Below, piece after piece: positions 23,691-33,009 of a DNA stretch of 37,980 nucleotides. The DNA comes from Bacteroidota bacterium (GTDB lineage: Bacteria > Bacteroidota > Bacteroidia > Bacteroidales > VadinHA17). The notes beneath the pieces are model-generated. The model saw only the letters and a program-made list of their open reading frames with translations, ran no database searches and was not told where the DNA came from. The stretch spans positions 1 to 37,980 of the forward strand of contig JAUWMO010000001.1 of the NCBI GenBank assembly GCA_030613125.1, given 5' to 3'. Numbering within the stretch: position 1 is the first letter of the stretch; every line of letters starts with the position of its first letter. The translations under genes were made by a program, and so were the position numbers.

Positions 23691-25922
23691 ATGATGTCAA
23701 AGAGCAAAGTTACTCTGGAAACAGCTGAGAAACTAGGCCTGGATTCAAATGAATATAAGATGATCAGGGAAATCCTTGGCAGAAATCCTAATTTCACTGA
23801 ACTCAGCATCTTTTCAGTTATGTGGTCGGAACATGCTTCCTACAAGAATTCAATAAAATGGCTGAAAAAACTACCAAGGAAAGGTGATCATATCCTTGCT
23901 GAAGCAGGTGAGGAGAATGCGGGCCTTGTTGATGTTGGGAATGGATTAGCCTGTGCTTTCAAGATTGAATCACATAACCATCCGTGTGCAGTGGAACCGT
24001 ATCAGGGAGCTGCCACCGGTGTCGGAGGGATCAACAGGGATATTTTTACAATGGGTGCCAGGCCTATTGCTCAACTCAATTCACTCAGGTTTGGGGATAT
24101 GAAACTGGAACGGACCAAATGGCATATGAAAGGAATTGTAAAAGGTATTGGGGATTATGGCAATGCCTTTGGAGTTCCTGTTGTTGGAGGTGAAGTTTAT
24201 TTTAATGAATGCTACAATACCAACCCTCTGGTTAATGCTATGTCGGTAGGATTAATGGAAAAGGATGATATGATCTCTGCTATTGCTAAAGGGAAAGGAA
24301 ATCCGGTGTATATTGTAGGTTCTTCAACCGGAAAAGATGGTATTCATGGTGCAACGTTTGCTTCAGCTGATATTACTGAAAACTCGGCTGAAGACCTTCC
24401 TTCTGTGCAGGTTGGTGATCCTTTCCAGGAAAAGCTGCTTCTGGAGGCCACTCTTGAACTCAATAAAACCGGAGCGGTTATTGGGATGCAGGATATGGGA
24501 GCTGCTGGTATAATCTGTTCAACATCTGAAATGTCGGAAAAAGGAGGGCACGGTATGAAAATTGATCTTGGAAAGGTGCCACTGCGACAGAAAAATATGG
24601 AGCCGTGGGAGATCCTTCTTTCCGAATCCCAGGAAAGAATGTTGGTGGTAGTTGAGAAAGGACGGGAGAAGGATGTGGAGGCTGTGTTTGAAAAATGGGA
24701 CCTGAACTGTGTCATTATTGGCGAGGTTATTGAAGAAGATCGTTTATACTTTTACATGCATGATGAATTGTATGCTGATGTACCTGCATCTTCGCTTGTT
24801 CTTGGTGGAGGTGCCCCACAATACGACAGGGAATACAGTGAACCATCATATTTTAAAGAATTCCGGAAATTTTCAATTGATGATGTGCCTGAACCTGAAG
24901 ATATGAAAGAAGTAGTCAGGATGATGATCAGGAACCCTAATATAGCAAGTAAACGATGGGTATATGAACAGTATGATACAATGGTTGGTACCAATAACAT
25001 GAGTACCAATTTTCCATCAGATGCAGGCCTGGTCAATATTAAAGGGACACGCAATGCATTGGCACTCACTGTTGACTGCAATTCCCGTTATGTAATGGCC
25101 GATCCGGATGTTGGGACACAAATTGCCGTCGCTGAAGCTGCCAGGAATATTGTTTGCTCCGGTGGAAAACCTCTTGCAATAACCAACTGCTTGAACTTCG
25201 GAAATCCATATAATCCAGTGGTTTACTGGCAATTTGTGAAATCTGTGCAGGGTATGGCCAAAGCCTGTAAGAAATTTAATACACCTGTTACCGGCGGAAA
25301 TGTAAGCTTTTACAACCAGACCTCAATTGATGGGAACGTTGTACCGGTACACCCAACTCCAACCATTGGTATGCTTGGGATTTTAAAAGAAAAGAACAAT
25401 CAGATGAGTATGGCCTTTAAAAGAAAAGGGAGTATGATTTATCTTATTGGCCGTTCATTTAATGATATAGCTTCATCAGAATATCTTGCAACCTGGCATA
25501 AAATTGAGGAATCGCCTCCTCCAAAATTTGATATTGAAATGGAATATAAAGTGCAGAAGGTAGTTGAAGATATAATCCGTTTTAGCCTTGTTTTATCTGC
25601 TCATGATATATCTGAAGGAGGTTTATTTATTACTCTCCTGGAATCAGCAATACCAAAATGTCTTGGATTTGATATTACTACGGATGCTGAAATCAGGAGA
25701 GATGCATTCCTTTTTGGGGAATCACAAAGCCGAATTGTTGTTTCTGTTTCTTCTACACGGGAAACAGAATTTATTGATTTTATGTTGCAGCAAGAAGTTC
25801 CTTTTTCTGCTCTGGGCCATGTCACACGCGGAGAGATCAGAATAGATGATGTTTCTTTTGGATTTATCTGCGACTTGAAAAAGGAATATATGACAGGGAT
25901 AGAAAATGACCTTGCAGAATAG
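23691..25922 (+). CDS. purL: Phosphoribosylformylglycinamidine synthase subunit PurL (small type)
   Basis: FGAM synthase catalyses the ATP- and glutamine-dependent fourth step of purine synthesis. The 743-residue length is that of the small PurL that works with separate PurS and PurQ, not the fused protein of about 1,300 residues. Motifs: MWSEHASYKNS (H48), KIESHNHPCAVEPYQGAATGVGGINRDIFTMGARPIA (from about 91; two further halves follow), GAAGIICSTSEMSEKGGHGM, and in the second half DVGTQIAVAEAARNIVCSGGKPLAITNCLNFGNP and AHDISEGGL. ATG 23691 is followed at once by another ATG; either may be used. Its 3' end overlaps menG by 17 bases. purS and purQ are not in the window. Confidence 0.97.
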   Translation: MMSKSKVTLETAEKLGLDSNEYKMIREILGRNPNFTELSIFSVMWSEHASYKNSIKWLKKLPRKGDHILAEAGEENAGLVDVGNGLACAFKIESHNHPCAVEPYQGAATGVGGINRDIFTMGARPIAQLNSLRFGDMKLERTKWHMKGIVKGIGDYGNAFGVPVVGGEVYFNECYNTNPLVNAMSVGLMEKDDMISAIAKGKGNPVYIVGSSTGKDGIHGATFASADITENSAEDLPSVQVGDPFQEKLLLEATLELNKTGAVIGMQDMGAAGIICSTSEMSEKGGHGMKIDLGKVPLRQKNMEPWEILLSESQERMLVVVEKGREKDVEAVFEKWDLNCVIIGEVIEEDRLYFYMHDELYADVPASSLVLGGGAPQYDREYSEPSYFKEFRKFSIDDVPEPEDMKEVVRMMIRNPNIASKRWVYEQYDTMVGTNNMSTNFPSDAGLVNIKGTRNALALTVDCNSRYVMADPDVGTQIAVAEAARNIVCSGGKPLAITNCLNFGNPYNPVVYWQFVKSVQGMAKACKKFNTPVTGGNVSFYNQTSIDGNVVPVHPTPTIGMLGILKEKNNQMSMAFKRKGSMIYLIGRSFNDIASSEYLATWHKIEESPPPKFDIEMEYKVQKVVEDIIRFSLVLSAHDISEGGLFITLLESAIPKCLGFDITTDAEIRRDAFLFGESQSRIVVSVSSTRETEFIDFMLQQEVPFSALGHVTRGEIRIDDVSFGFICDLKKEYMTGIENDLAE

Positions 25923-26685
25923 TTTATATCAGGAAGCTGTGACACAACCTTATAAAGAAATTGATGCCGGGAAGAAAGAGCAGGTGGAAGTGATGTTTGA
26001 TCAGATAGCCCCGAAATATGATTTTTTAAATCATTTTTTATCATTTGGAATTGACCGCCTGTGGAGAAAAAGGGCTGTTAAGAAATTAAAACCTTTTTCA
26101 CCAAATAAAATTCTTGATCTTGCTACCGGAACAGGAGATCTGGCCATTGCGGCCATAAGGTTAAAACCAGAAAAAATTATAGGCATCGACATTTCCGGGA
26201 GAATGCTTGAGAAAGGCAGGTTGAAAATAAAAAAGAAAGGCCTGGAAAGAATTATTGAACTACAAACCGGTGATTCAGAAAAGATTCCTTTTCCGGAAGA
26301 GGAATTTGATGCTCTCATGGTGGCATTTGGAGTACGAAATTTTGAAGACCTGAACAGGGGCCTTAATGAAATGTACAGGGTTCTGAAACCAGGTGGTACC
26401 TTTGTTATACTGGAATTTTCTTCCCCATCATATTTCCCGATTAAACAGATATATTCATTCTACTTTTTTAAAATCCTGCCACAAATAGGAAAGATGGTGT
26501 CAAAAGACAGTTCTGCATACTCGTATCTGCCAGAGTCGGTTGACGTTTTTCCCGACAGAGAAAACTTTCTCGGGCTTCTTGAAAAAACAGGGTTTTCATG
26601 CCTTTCTTTTGAATCACTGAGTTTTGGTATCGCAGCTATTTATACCGGAATAAAAGAGAATTACAATATTGTGAAGAAATTATAG
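25906..26685 (+). CDS. menG: Demethylmenaquinone methyltransferase MenG/UbiE
   Basis: A SAM-dependent methyltransferase of 259 residues that makes menaquinone from demethylmenaquinone in the last step of the pathway. The UbiE signature around YDFLNHFLSFGIDRLWR is at about 38-54. The SAM motif ILDLATGTGDLA is at 69-80, with acidic D92-type GIDISGRML next. The second signature, RVLKPGGTFVILEFS, is near 155. The ATG lies 17 bases inside purL in another frame, which implies translational coupling. porT follows after 27 bases. With no ubiquinone genes expected in Bacteroidota, menG is the better name. Confidence 0.95.
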   Translation: MTLQNSLYQEAVTQPYKEIDAGKKEQVEVMFDQIAPKYDFLNHFLSFGIDRLWRKRAVKKLKPFSPNKILDLATGTGDLAIAAIRLKPEKIIGIDISGRMLEKGRLKIKKKGLERIIELQTGDSEKIPFPEEEFDALMVAFGVRNFEDLNRGLNEMYRVLKPGGTFVILEFSSPSYFPIKQIYSFYFFKILPQIGKMVSKDSSAYSYLPESVDVFPDRENFLGLLEKTGFSCLSFESLSFGIAAIYTGIKENYNIVKKL

Positions 26686-26712
26686 TTTATAGTTCATGTA
26701 AGTTAAAATGGG

Positions 26713-27438
26713 TTGAAAAAACTGTTACTGATCATATTGTCCCTTTTACCTGTTCTTGGTTTTTCACAAAAAAAGAAACCAATGAACGATGTCATTTATG
26801 ATAAGAAGACCTTACATTTTGGCTTTACACTAGGACTGAATACAATGGATTTTGTACTATATCCTTCCCGTTCTGCCATATTACCCGATTCACTTTACCC
26901 TGATGTAGCCATGCTTCATCCGGGTTTCAATATCAATGTTGTTTCCAGCCTGAAACTTTCGGAACATTTTAATTTCAGGTTTCTTCCGGGTATAAGTTTT
27001 GGCCAGCGCAGCATATATTATTACAGAAGATACGATGGACAGCAAGGAGATTCACTTGTACTGGAGAATTCAAATCAGAAAATTGAATCTTCATTTCTTG
27101 AGTTTCCCTTCATTTTTAAATATAAATCTGTTAGGATAAATAACTGGCGCCCATATTTGATCGGCGGACTTAATTACCGTTTGGATCTTGCAGCAAAGAA
27201 AGAGTATAAAGAGGATAAGAACATATACATCAGACTTAAACAATCTGATATTTATTATGAGGTTGGATTCGGGATCGATTTTTTCCTGAAGTATTTTAAA
27301 TTTTCTGCCGAACTGAAATTATCTGTTGGAATGCGTGATGTGCTGGTTCATGATCCTTCTGCAAGTCATCCCGAACTTGTGACTTCAATTGACCGCCTGA
27401 AATCGAAAATATGGATCCTTTCATTTCATTTTGAGTAG
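26713..27438 (+). CDS. porT: PorT-family outer-membrane protein (T9SS / gliding)
   Basis: PorT/SprT is an outer-membrane beta-barrel protein needed for type IX secretion. This 241-residue protein has a signal peptide (MKKLLLIILSLLPVLGFSQ) followed by repeated amphipathic strands (LHFGFTLGLNTMDFVL, FRFLPGISFGQRSIYYY, RPYLIGGLNYRLDLA, IYYEVGFGIDFFLKYFKFSAELKLSVGM) and a strand-like end ILSFHFE. The order menG-porT is a common arrangement in Bacteroidota, which adds weight. The start is TTG 26713: the preceding in-frame codons reach a stop at 26704, and the signal peptide begins exactly there. An ATG at 26708 in another frame reads only ATG-GGT-TGA and overlaps the TTG. Confidence 0.88.
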   Translation: MKKLLLIILSLLPVLGFSQKKKPMNDVIYDKKTLHFGFTLGLNTMDFVLYPSRSAILPDSLYPDVAMLHPGFNINVVSSLKLSEHFNFRFLPGISFGQRSIYYYRRYDGQQGDSLVLENSNQKIESSFLEFPFIFKYKSVRINNWRPYLIGGLNYRLDLAAKKEYKEDKNIYIRLKQSDIYYEVGFGIDFFLKYFKFSAELKLSVGMRDVLVHDPSASHPELVTSIDRLKSKIWILSFHFE

Positions 27439-27516
27439 TCATAAATTTTTTCTTCTTCTATCACCATTCTCACTTTCTCTAACCTGAGTCTTAACCTCAT
27501 TTTTAACCTAATTTTA

Positions 27517-28299
27517 TCAATGATCCTTCCTTCTTTTTCTTCGCCTGAACTCAGAACAGATGACAGCTGTTGCAGAGGCAATATTTAATGATTCTGCAAC
27601 TCCTTCTCCTCTATCAAAAAATGTGGGGATTGATAGCTTCTGTGTTATAAACGGATATAATTCCTTTGAAATCCCTTTTGATTCGTTTCCCATCAGAACA
27701 ACCCCGCAGGATTTCAGATTTTTTTTATAAATACTTTTGCCCTGAGGGAAAGTCCCATAGACTGGAAGATCTTCCTGTTTGAATTGTTTAAGCGTTTTCT
27801 TCAGATCCATATAATGTACCTGTACATAAATAAATGCACTCATACTTGATTGAACCACCTTAGGATTGAAGACATCTGCACTGTTGTGAGAACAGATTAT
27901 ATCTCTGATACCAAACCAACTTGCTATCCTGATAATGGTTCCAAGGTTACCAGGGTCCTGAATGTCATCAAGTGCCAGATAAAGCTGATTTTTCGCAGGT
28001 TTGAATTCTTTTTGTTTTTCCGGGATCTTAACTACTGCCAATACATTATGTGGTGTTTTAAGAGTACTGACTTTCTTCAGATCGTTAGTAATAACCTCAT
28101 GAATTACAGACTGTTTTTTCTGTTTTTCGGACAATTTTTTTATCCACTCCTGTGTTCCGAATATCTCATTAATATTCCAATCAGACAGTAACAGGTCTTC
28201 AACTATTTTATCTCCTTCAGCAATAAAATATCCGTGTTTTTGCCGTATTTTTTTCAGTTGAAGAGAATTCAGATATCTGATCTTATTACTGCTTATCAT
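27517..28299 (-). CDS. SpoU/TrmH-family RNA 2'-O-methyltransferase
   Basis: A 260-residue SPOUT methyltransferase that probably methylates a ribose in rRNA or tRNA. The N-terminal substrate-binding part starts IRYLNSLQLKKIRQKHGYFIAEGDKIVEDLL. The three SpoU motifs are present: LDDIQDPGNLGTIIRIASWFG (motif 1), VLMGNESKGIS (motif 2) and LSIPTFFDRGEGVAESLNIASATAVICSEF (motif 3, SLN). The C-terminus is very basic (RRRKRRKDH), fitting RNA binding. It is divergent from the TamA-like gene. The exact target nucleotide is unknown, so no gene symbol is given. Confidence 0.92.
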   Translation of the reverse strand: MISSNKIRYLNSLQLKKIRQKHGYFIAEGDKIVEDLLLSDWNINEIFGTQEWIKKLSEKQKKQSVIHEVITNDLKKVSTLKTPHNVLAVVKIPEKQKEFKPAKNQLYLALDDIQDPGNLGTIIRIASWFGIRDIICSHNSADVFNPKVVQSSMSAFIYVQVHYMDLKKTLKQFKQEDLPVYGTFPQGKSIYKKNLKSCGVVLMGNESKGISKELYPFITQKLSIPTFFDRGEGVAESLNIASATAVICSEFRRRKRRKDH

Positions 28300-28347
28300 C
28301 TTTAATTCATTGCTAAAGTTTAAATAAACTCATTACCCAATAATGTT

Positions 28348-28355
28348 TATATTTG
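28348..28355 (+). promoter_or_regulatory. -7 promoter element of TamA-like gene
   Basis: TATATTTG fits the Bacteroidota TAnnTTTG consensus. It would start transcription about 10 bases before the TTG at 28373. No good -33 TTG was seen. Confidence 0.4.
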
Positions 28356-28372
28356 TTCGTGTTTAAATTTCC

Positions 28373-30724
28373 TTGATACAAAAGTTGGAAATATTTGTAA
28401 TAAATAAAAATAATGCTTTCAGGATCAATGGAATTCTGCTTATTTTCCTCTCCATTCTAATTGCTCAATCTTGTCGTCCAACCAAATATGTTCCTGAGGA
28501 TGAATATCTGTTACAAAAAAGCAAGATCAGAATTGACAAAAAAAAGGAGATTCCTAAGAAAGACCTTAAAAGTTATATAAGGCAGAAACCAAATAAAAGG
28601 ATCCTTGGTGTCCGGTTCCATCTCGGGCTTTATAATCTCTCAAACCTTGAAAAAGAAAAAGGGATGAGTAAATGGTTAAGGAAAATCGGTGAACCTCCGG
28701 TAATTTTTGATGAACACCAGGATGCCAGATCAGTTAAACAATTAGGATCTTATTTAGAGCAAAAGGGGTATTTCGAAGCGGTTGTATCTGATTCGGTATG
28801 GTTTGTGAAAAAAAAGGCTTATGTTGAATATGCTGTAACAGCTAATGAACCGCATAAACTTAATAAAATAAAGTTCAGGGTTGATGATCCTGTTATTAGT
28901 CCGTTTATTTTTAAGGATACGTCCAATACTTTGTTGAAACAGGGGGATAACTATGATGTCGAAACCCTGGAACTGGAGCGGACCAGGATTGAAAAGCTCT
29001 TAAAAAATAACGGATTCTATAATTTTCAGAAAGATTATGTAAATTTTGTGGCTGACAGCACTGTCGGAGATCATTTGATTGATATGACCATTCATGTCAA
29101 ACCTTTAACAATTCGTCAGGCAGGAAATATTTCAAAGGAGGTACATTTCAGAAAATACCGGATCAGGAATGTTTATTTTTTCGCGGATTATGATCCGGCT
29201 GAAGCCCTGAAGAACCCTTCAACTTATTATAATTATCTGGATACAACTATTCATCAGGATTTTTATTTTGTTGTAAAGGAAAAACCAGTTGTTCATTATG
29301 ATGTGGTCTTAAAGGCCAATTACATTTCACCAGGCGGGTTATATAATTTAACAGATGTTAAGCAAACACAAAAACATTTGTCAGGTTTAAATGTGATAAA
29401 ACTTGTGGATATTTATTTTACTGAAGTACCTCAGAATCATGTTTCAGATACCGGGACTCTGATTCTTGATTGCCATGTACAGATTGCTTCTAACAGGTTA
29501 CAGGCTTATTCAATAGAACTTGAGGGTACTAACTCTTCAGGCAACTTTGGCGCATCAGTCAACTTATTGTATCAGCATAGAAACCTTTTTCGGAAAGCGG
29601 AGGTTCTGAACTTGAAGTTGAAGAATCTTTATGAGGCCCTCCCACAGGAGGAGAAAGGGTTTAGCAGTGTATATGAACTGGGCATTGGTGCCGATCTTGT
29701 TTTTCCCAGGTTTCTTCTTCCTTTCCTCGAAAAAGAAGAATTTGTTAAAAAATTTAATCCGAAAACCAGCCTGTTTACAGCCTATAACTATCAAAGACGC
29801 CCTGAATATGTGCGCACCATTGTCACAACATCTTTCGGTTATAAATGGCAGGCAAATAAAAATATTTCACATATTGTAACCCCAATTGACCTTAATGCAA
29901 TAAAACTCCCTTACATTGATAGTGCCTGGGCTGAGTATATTGATACAACTTCATATTTAGCGTATAGTTATAAGGATGCCTTTATTGCCGGCTTGAGTTA
30001 TAGTCTTATTTTGACAAATTTTGATATCTCGAAAAAGCGGGATTACTATTTTATGCGCTTAAACATTACTACTTCTGGAAACCTGGTTCATTTGCTTAAC
30101 AAAACCTTCAATAAGTCTGCCCAGACTGAAGGAAATAAGATTTTCGGCATTGAATACTCACAGTTTTTTATGTGGGATGTGGATATGCGTTATCATACTG
30201 TTATAAATGAAGCTAATTCGATAGTTTACAGGGCTTTCTTTGGGATAGGCCTGCCTTATGGAAATTCCCGTGCATTACCTTTTGAGAAGCAATATTTTAC
30301 GGGAGGTGCCAATGATATCAGAGCCTGGCCGGTAAGATCACTTGGCCCCGGGTCATTTGTCCAAACCAAAACAAATTTTTATAACCAGACTGCTGATCTT
30401 AAGATAGTAGCTAACCTGGAGTACCGGTTTAAAGTATTCTGGGTGCTTGAAGGAGCACTTTTTTTAGATATGGGAAATATCTGGGCTGTCAGCAAGGAAG
30501 ATGACAGGCCAGGGGCATTATTCACCAAAACCTTTTACGATGATTTAGCTATAGGAACAGGAATCGGAGCAAGGTTAAATTTTTCTTTTTTCCTGTTCAG
30601 ACTTGATTTCGGATTTAAGATGCGTGACCCACAGATCGAGGATTCCAATAAATGGGTATTCCTTAACAATAATTATGGCCGCAAAGATATAACCCTTCAC
30701 CTTGCAGTTGGATATCCGTTCTGA
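28373..30724 (+). CDS. BamA/TamA-like outer-membrane barrel lipoprotein (Omp85 family)
   Basis: A 783-residue Omp85-superfamily protein, probably helping insert or translocate outer-membrane material. The order is a signal peptide with lipobox AQSC (C34), POTRA-like domains (about 45-330, including RSVKQLGSYLEQKGYFEAVV and YNVETLELERTRIEKLLKNNGFYNF-like segments), then a C-terminal 16-strand-type barrel with FEKQYFTGGANDIRAWPVRSLGPGSF before the last strands and an aromatic end (VGYPF). The frame has no ATG before the MSKW at residue about 98, so the start must be non-ATG, TTG 28373 or TTG 28385. A lipid anchor on the N-terminus is unlike canonical BamA but occurs in related Bacteroidota proteins. 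It converges on pyruvate kinase. Confidence 0.87.
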   Translation: MIQKLEIFVINKNNAFRINGILLIFLSILIAQSCRPTKYVPEDEYLLQKSKIRIDKKKEIPKKDLKSYIRQKPNKRILGVRFHLGLYNLSNLEKEKGMSKWLRKIGEPPVIFDEHQDARSVKQLGSYLEQKGYFEAVVSDSVWFVKKKAYVEYAVTANEPHKLNKIKFRVDDPVISPFIFKDTSNTLLKQGDNYDVETLELERTRIEKLLKNNGFYNFQKDYVNFVADSTVGDHLIDMTIHVKPLTIRQAGNISKEVHFRKYRIRNVYFFADYDPAEALKNPSTYYNYLDTTIHQDFYFVVKEKPVVHYDVVLKANYISPGGLYNLTDVKQTQKHLSGLNVIKLVDIYFTEVPQNHVSDTGTLILDCHVQIASNRLQAYSIELEGTNSSGNFGASVNLLYQHRNLFRKAEVLNLKLKNLYEALPQEEKGFSSVYELGIGADLVFPRFLLPFLEKEEFVKKFNPKTSLFTAYNYQRRPEYVRTIVTTSFGYKWQANKNISHIVTPIDLNAIKLPYIDSAWAEYIDTTSYLAYSYKDAFIAGLSYSLILTNFDISKKRDYYFMRLNITTSGNLVHLLNKTFNKSAQTEGNKIFGIEYSQFFMWDVDMRYHTVINEANSIVYRAFFGIGLPYGNSRALPFEKQYFTGGANDIRAWPVRSLGPGSFVQTKTNFYNQTADLKIVANLEYRFKVFWVLEGALFLDMGNIWAVSKEDDRPGALFTKTFYDDLAIGTGIGARLNFSFFLFRLDFGFKMRDPQIEDSNKWVFLNNNYGRKDITLHLAVGYPF

Positions 30725-30779
30725 TGGGCTAAATTATTATTAACACTGTTTGCAGTTGAATCTTATATCTGTCTGAAAG

Positions 30780-30798
30780 TCAGATTGAGGCTATCTGA
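30780..30798. terminator. Possible hairpin between convergent genes
   Basis: A 6-bp perfect stem TCAGAT/ATCTGA with loop TGAGGCT, lying between the convergent TamA-like and pyruvate kinase genes. There is no T run after it, so it is only a weak terminator candidate. Confidence 0.3.
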
Positions 30799-30859
30799 GT
30801 CTGGACAGGTCATACTGCAACAAGGCTCAGCATGAACCAGGTTTCCAAAATCCCAATTT

Positions 30860-32281
30860 TTATACATAGCTGATCTTGATCATGTTTGTTTGTCCTTTCA
30901 TGTTAAGAGGGATACTGCCTAAATGAATAATTACTTCATTATCATGAATAAATCCTTTTTCCTTCAGAATATTGAGTGAATGTTCAATGGCCTCATTTAT
31001 GTTCTCATAAGTGTAGACATAATGTGGTCTTACTCCCCAAAGAATGGATAAACTATTCAGGATCTTTTTATTATTAGTGAAGGCATGTATCTCAGCGGTG
31101 GGCCTGTGGCTTGAGATTCTTAAAGTGGTATATCCTGAGTGAGTGAAGCTGATGATTGCTGATGCCTTGCTGATCTCGGCCATTTTACTTGAATGATTGC
31201 ATATAGTATCAGGCAGGAATGATCTTGAAAATTCTGTGGGCGAATGTTCCCGGATATAAGTAAAACCGTGCCGCTCAGTCCAAGCAATGATCTGCTTCAT
31301 ATTTTTGATCACTTCCACAGGGTATTTGCCAACGGAAGTTTCACCACTAAGCATAAGGCAATCGGCTCCATCTAACACAGCATTTGCAACATCATTGGCT
31401 TCTGCCCTGGTTGGCCTGAAGTTTTCAATCATACTTTCCATCATTTGAGTGGCAATTACCACAGGTCTTCCATGGTTAATACATTTCTGTATTATCTCCT
31501 TCTGGATCATGGGCAGTCGGTCAAATGAAACTTCCACACCCAGGTCTCCTCTGGCGATCATTATCCCATGAGACACATCAATAATGTTATCTATCTCTGT
31601 AAGGGCTTCTGGTTTTTCGATTTTGGCAATCATTCTGGTGGCGGGATGTTTTTTCCTGATTATATCCCTGAGATCGGCCATATCGGTGGCTGATCTTACA
31701 AAAGAGAGAGCTATCCAGTCAACTTCATGATCAAGGGCAAATTCTGCATCACATATATCCTTTTCAGTTATACTTGGCTGGGATATTTTTGTATTGGGAA
31801 GATTGACTCCTTTTCGTGATGAAAGGATCCCTCCATGTACTACTACGGCTTTAACCGAATTCGTACCATTAGTGTCTGTCACTTCCAGTTTTATTTTACC
31901 ATCATCGATAAATATAACATCACCCTTCCCTACGTCTTTCGGGAATTCAGGATAGCGGATAGAAAGCTTGTCAGCAGTACTAACACATTCTTCAGTTACT
32001 ATTTGTACACTTTTTCCATGAGTCAGGTTAATACTATTATTCTCGACTTCCCCTACTCTCAGTTTAGGACCCTGGAGATCAGCAAGGATGGCCACATGTG
32101 TATTTAGTTTTTTGTTTAAGTCCCGAATAATTCTGATTACTTTCAGGTGGTCCTCATGAGTCCCGTGTGAGAAATTTAACCGGCACAGGTTTATTCCTTC
32201 TCTTATCATTTTCTCGAGTATGTCAGGAGTGTTGCAGGCAGGACCAATAGTGGCCATGACCTTTGTTTTGGTTAATTCCAT
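30860..32281 (-). CDS. pyk: Pyruvate kinase
   Basis: Pyruvate kinase makes ATP and pyruvate from phosphoenolpyruvate in the last step of glycolysis. The 473-residue length is normal for bacterial enzymes. Motifs are TKVMATIGPACNTPDILEKMI, R34 in NLCRLNFSHG, a B domain from about 70 to 170, the catalytic-lysine segment MIAKIEKPEALTEID, the metal site GIMIARGDLGVEV, and ATQMMESMIENFRPTRAEANDVANAVLDGADCLMLSGETSVGKYP. The C-terminal allosteric domain is present, without the extra PEP-utiliser domain seen in some bacteria. It is a single-gene unit on the minus strand with an AT-rich, promoter-like upstream region but no exact TAnnTTTG. Confidence 0.97.
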   Translation of the reverse strand: MELTKTKVMATIGPACNTPDILEKMIREGINLCRLNFSHGTHEDHLKVIRIIRDLNKKLNTHVAILADLQGPKLRVGEVENNSINLTHGKSVQIVTEECVSTADKLSIRYPEFPKDVGKGDVIFIDDGKIKLEVTDTNGTNSVKAVVVHGGILSSRKGVNLPNTKISQPSITEKDICDAEFALDHEVDWIALSFVRSATDMADLRDIIRKKHPATRMIAKIEKPEALTEIDNIIDVSHGIMIARGDLGVEVSFDRLPMIQKEIIQKCINHGRPVVIATQMMESMIENFRPTRAEANDVANAVLDGADCLMLSGETSVGKYPVEVIKNMKQIIAWTERHGFTYIREHSPTEFSRSFLPDTICNHSSKMAEISKASAIISFTHSGYTTLRISSHRPTAEIHAFTNNKKILNSLSILWGVRPHYVYTYENINEAIEHSLNILKEKGFIHDNEVIIHLGSIPLNMKGQTNMIKISYV

Positions 32282-32395
32282 TTCGTTTTTAGTTTCTTGG
32301 GTTAACAGTATAAAATATATCGTAATTATATATTAGTATATTGATATACAGTAGGTTATGATGTTTTCAAAGGCCTTTCGCAAGGAAGATTAAGG

Positions 32396-32854
32396 CTAAG
32401 GTTCTTCTCTTTTTTCCCTTCTTGTATAAAGTTTCATTGATGACCAACCCAAAGAGCTAATCCCAAGAATTATTCCAAATACTCCGAAGACATATTGAAG
32501 TGTTAATTTATTCTCTTTTTTAGTAAATTCAAGGCTTGCTTCCTGTAAGTAAATTTTGTCTTGTTTATACTCTGGTGAGTTTAATATTGAATCAAGTCTT
32601 TCATTAATTATAGCGGATTCGATATGAGCATCTGTAGATATGTTTTCAGGATCCTTTAATAATTCTTTTCGCCATATCTCTCTTCGTTTATTCTCCAGAC
32701 TGTCAGCTTCCAGGAGAAGTTTGGTGAGGGGAGGTTTTTCTGAAAGTAAGGTGTCATGTTTTTGTGAGGTATTAAAACAGGTATAGCCACAAAATATAGC
32801 AATTATGAATGTTACAAGAATAATTATTTGCAGCCCCCAGTTTTTTAAATTCAT
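32396..32854 (-). CDS. Small membrane protein with two TM segments, unknown function
   Basis: A 152-residue protein of unrecognised family. It has an N-terminal TM (about 8-26, GLQIIILVTFIIAIFCGYTCF) and a C-terminal TM (about 119-139, YVFGVFGIILGISSLGWSSM). Between them is a charged, helical segment of about 90 residues (KLLLEADSLENKRREIWRKELL, SAIINERLDSILNSPEY), so most of it may form a helical hairpin or coiled coil on one side of the membrane. The ATG at 32854 is the first in frame. It sits upstream of pyk in the same direction with 114 bases between, and is divergent from the membrane-TPR gene. Confidence 0.65.
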   Translation of the reverse strand: MNLKNWGLQIIILVTFIIAIFCGYTCFNTSQKHDTLLSEKPPLTKLLLEADSLENKRREIWRKELLKDPENISTDAHIESAIINERLDSILNSPEYKQDKIYLQEASLEFTKKENKLTLQYVFGVFGIILGISSLGWSSMKLYTRREKREEP

Positions 32855-33009
32855 TGTTTAATGACATATATTTTTGAGATGGCAACAAAATAGCTAATAT
32901 TGTTTAGAAAATAAAATATTTCGATTTGAAATTTATGATTTGGATATCTCCGAAAAAAATCATAAATTTTGAGTTAAATCTGTTTAGGTTAATTTGGAAC
33001 GTAAGCTCA

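Noticed and set aside
25601..26044. 147-residue minus-strand frame across the purL-menG junction
   Set aside because: It is antisense to two intact, motif-bearing genes and has no recognisable domain.
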